Below the pieces are notes generated by a model. The model did not search any database and was not told the origin of the DNA. It saw only the letters and a program-made list of their open reading frames with translations. The translations under genes were made by a program, and so were the position numbers. DNA of 64,000 nucleotides from Brevundimonas sp. (lineage in GTDB: Bacteria; Pseudomonadota; Alphaproteobacteria; Caulobacterales; Caulobacteraceae), in assembly GCA_016742215.1 (NCBI GenBank), contig JACVCC010000001.1, positions 434,001 through 498,000 on the forward strand, in the 5' to 3' direction. Of the stretch, positions 63,491 to 64,000 are shown piece after piece; the stretch's first letter is position 1; the number at the start of each line of letters is the position of its first letter.

Positions 63491-64000
63491 CAGGCGTCTC
63501 CGGCGGGTTTGACGACGGCGAGGACAGTGCCTTCGCCGACCTGTTCGCCGACCTGAACGCCGACGCTTTCGACCACGCCGTCGAACGGGGCGGTCAGGGC
63601 ATGTTCCATCTTCATCGCTTCAAGCACCACGATGGTTGCGCCCTTGGCCACGGCGTCGCCGGGCGAGGCGGGGGCGGCGACGATCTTTCCGGGCATGGGC
63701 GCGCGCAGGGAGCCGTCGGAGGCCGCGCCGCCGTCGCCGGCGCCGGGACGATGGATTACCGGCTCGAAGGACCAGGCTTCGCCGCCGAAGAAGACGACAG
63801 GTTCGTCGGTCACCCGGCCGATCTCCAGATCGCGGGCGCCGTCCTTGAAGAGGCTCACTCCGCCGGTCAGGACATAGGCGCCGCTGCGGAAATCTCCGAC
63901 GTCGACGGTCCAGAAGCTGCCGTGGTCGCCGGGCGCGGCGCGGCCCTCGATGACAGCGCCGTTCAGGCGGCCACGTTGGGTCGCGGGCACGCCGCCGTTG
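63490..64000 (-). CDS. mccA: 3-methylcrotonyl-CoA carboxylase alpha subunit, C-terminal part (cut by window edge)
   Basis: The C-terminal 169 residues visible of a biotin-dependent carboxylase alpha subunit, open at the right edge. The biotinyl domain has EAMKMEH and the downstream hairpin DGVVESVGVQVGEQV; the preceding BT-like segment (AYVLTGGVSLFKDG) is consistent with MccA/AccA-type. Assignment to methylcrotonyl rather than another acyl-CoA carboxylase is an inference, supported by ivd in the same region and by pccA at 41.5-43.5 kb being the propionyl enzyme. Confidence 0.7.
   Translation of the reverse strand, partial: NGGVPATQRGRLNGAVIEGRAAPGDHGSFWTVDVGDFRSGAYVLTGGVSLFKDGARDLEIGRVTDEPVVFFGGEAWSFEPVIHRPGAGDGGAASDGSLRAPMPGKIVAAPASPGDAVAKGATIVVLEAMKMEHALTAPFDGVVESVGVQVGEQVGEGTVLAVVKPAGDA

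Overview
The window is GC-rich, densely coded chromosomal DNA from an alphaproteobacterium of the order Caulobacterales, most likely Brevundimonas or a close relative. The main evidence is an SpmX-type polarity protein (degenerate GH24 lysozyme domain plus two C-terminal membrane segments), a flbT-flaF-flagellin cluster, a tRNA-His without G-1 and with A73, the alphaproteobacterial murA-DUF2948-UPF0262-infA-maf-RNase G-yacG gene order, and proline-rich TonB/ExbBD systems. The genus is an inference from gene content, not from a database search.

Layout. 14-5197 (minus): a translationally coupled five-gene operon (ketoacyl synthase III, extended SDR, metallo-beta-lactamase hydrolase, CapK/PaaK-like adenylate-forming enzyme, ATP-grasp ligase) that resembles a biosynthetic pathway and that I cannot match to a characterised cluster. 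5251-14431: dctBD two-component system, divergent dctA dicarboxylate symporter, a TonB-dependent receptor and an alpha/beta hydrolase. 14438-21127 (minus): a compact histidine operon yerC-hisG-hisD-his(C)B-hisH-hisA-hisF-hisIE, with a perfect operator-like palindrome in front of yerC and a fusion of HisB to a catalytically dead HisC-like domain. 21151-24627: a stand-alone exbD, folE, cysS and two small hydrophilic proteins. 24665-28396: flagellin locus with a sigma-54 promoter. 28404-36904: two ExoD paralogues, isovaleryl-CoA dehydrogenase, spmX, mgtE, tRNA-Leu, envelope proteins, a FliN-type protein and lipB.

36908-40692 is the most accessory-looking stretch. It holds a palindromic element, then an orphan GTA/phage-type terminase whose reading frame carries an in-frame palindromic repeat, then a clearly lower-GC three-gene island that looks like a toxin / XRE antitoxin / DUF6941 operon with an operator in its promoter. 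40767-50815: a lipoprotein, propionyl-CoA carboxylase alpha, S41-like and S8 proteases, msrB, small secreted proteins, an ECF sigma/anti-sigma pair and tRNA-Thr. 50972-55825: the conserved murA to yacG cluster and tRNA-Phe, lacking the hisD that normally sits between DUF2948 and UPF0262. 56207-58326: exbB-exbD-tonB. 58421-64000: M48 protease, tRNA-His, a Tam-like methyltransferase, a cNMP/patatin protein, DUF1489, a monooxygenase-fold protein and the C-terminal end of a methylcrotonyl-CoA carboxylase alpha subunit.

Four intergenic inverted repeats between 53.4 and 62.3 kb share one unusual architecture: both arms are tandem 7-mers (TAGTGGC, GAGGGGC, TAGTGAT, TAGGGGC types). With the palindromes at 36.9, 38.3 and 46.5 kb, they make repeat biology the main non-coding theme of the window. 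The most interesting candidates are the five-gene operon, the in-frame repeat in the terminase, the heptad palindromes, the dead-HisC/HisB fusion and the low-GC island.
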